Shown here in pieces: positions 41,900 to 42,236 of a stretch of DNA of 42,236 nucleotides (the stretch's first letter is position 1; each line of letters starts with the position of its first letter). A model generated the notes under the pieces. It saw nothing but the letters and a program-made list of their open reading frames with translations, did not search any database and was not told where the DNA came from. The stretch comes from Cyanobacteria bacterium SIG27 (lineage in GTDB: Bacteria > Cyanobacteriota > Vampirovibrionia > Gastranaerophilales > Gastranaerophilaceae): contig SUTT01000017.1 in assembly GCA_015152565.1 (NCBI GenBank), positions 1 to 42,236 of the forward strand, in the 5' to 3' direction. The position numbers and the translations under genes were made by a program.

Positions 41900-42128
41900 C
41901 GAAATTCGGCTTTATGTTTGAATTACACCCCCTTCCGAGTGGTTGACTGAAACTACTCAGAAAGTCACTTTATTGCCCACAAATTGGCGTCAACTTTCCA
42001 CTATAAATCCGCCCAAATCGCTAAAAGCTAAATATATCGCCACATTCCCCCGATGACACTTTTCGGACAAAAAGTCCGTTTTGAAACTACCCTTGCACAA
42101 ACTCGGAAGCTAGTCGGAAGGAAGCGAT

Positions 42129-42236
42129 TCAGTTTCTTTGTAATTTGTTGTGAGCTCTTATCCATTGATCAATTTTATCTTTTTCCTTGATTTCAACTGA
42201 TTCTACGTCATGTCTTACATAAAAAATTCCACCATG
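42129..42236 (-). CDS. Partial gene, C-terminal 35 residues only
   Basis: A minus-strand reading frame enters from beyond the window and stops with TGA at 42131-42129. The visible end is charged (VRHDVESVEIKEKDKIDQWI, then RAHNKLQRN). Too short to identify. If it belongs to the island, it may be the missing integrase or another cargo gene; nothing visible proves this. Confidence 0.45.
   Translation of the reverse strand, partial: HGGIFYVRHDVESVEIKEKDKIDQWIRAHNKLQRN

Larger units (their letters stand above)
41493..42128. other. Gene-free island edge with att copy and repeated motifs
   Basis: No supported gene. It contains the att-like tRNA-Asn 3' copy, the second 33-bp repeat and scattered GGACATTT/AAATGTCC words. 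It also has an imperfect 29-bp repeat (41768-41796 and 41908-41936, 23/29 identical, 140 bp apart) and a palindrome CGGAC-AAAAA-GTCCG near 42064-42078. Composition is GC-richer than the KAP gene. It looks like layered integration scars. Confidence 0.6.

Overview
The window is AT-rich bacterial chromosome. It most resembles a gut relative of Candidatus Gastranaerophilales (Vampirovibrionia/Melainabacteria, the non-photosynthetic sister group of Cyanobacteria). That placement is an inference. It rests on the low GC, flagellar genes next to a type IV pilus retraction ATPase, the rpmG-tRNA-Trp-secE-nusG-rplK-rplA block, and several lineage-type hypothetical proteins with a short N-terminal Ile-Ser-Phe motif. 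No rRNA is present to settle it.

Region by region. 1-6000: two large hypothetical proteins (the second with an EF-hand), then a B12-type radical SAM enzyme overlapping a small coiled-coil gene. 6000-14100: fliD, rpsT, gyrA, a GT-B glycosyltransferase and a GAF-GGDEF-HD-GYP-like cyclic-di-GMP protein. 14200-18600: pilT, then rpmG, tRNA-Trp, secE, nusG, rplK, rplA and a GtrA-family membrane gene. 18600-27800: pgi-speB, a 37-residue membrane microprotein, wecB, a recJ-fliN-thiF/moeB series, a Bax-inhibitor-1 protein, coaE and an HTH regulator. 27900-31400: a pseudopilin-like protein with four Cys-rich modules, and typA. 31400-38050: small Ile-Ser-Phe proteins, a tRNA-Gly locus surrounded by unusual repeats, glgC, an EF-hand protein, a YtxH/DUF948-like operon and another Ile-Ser-Phe protein. 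38100-42236: tRNA-Asn followed by an apparent small genomic island carrying one large KAP P-loop NTPase with a PD-(D/E)xK-like C-terminus. The island is bounded by a duplicated tRNA-Asn 3' end, and a partial gene lies at the window edge.

Three things stand out. (1) The tRNA-Asn island carries a likely anti-phage or mobile-element NTPase-nuclease and no integrase. (2) Both tRNA-Asn and tRNA-Gly are preceded by a truncated direct copy of their own 5' end, a short GCGAA-rich insert, and an inverted copy of the D-arm. tRNA-Gly is also followed by 119-bp tandem units built from its own 3' end, CCA and terminator. A related GGCGAA/TGAG/ATTTGG/GGCGAA arrangement sits in the nusG-rplK spacer, so a dispersed structured element family seems to be present. 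(3) Several genes have a good -10 box placed so that transcription should begin at or within about 3 nt of the ATG, with no Shine-Dalgarno, which suggests leaderless mRNAs.

All assignments come from reading motifs by eye. No database search or folding program was run.
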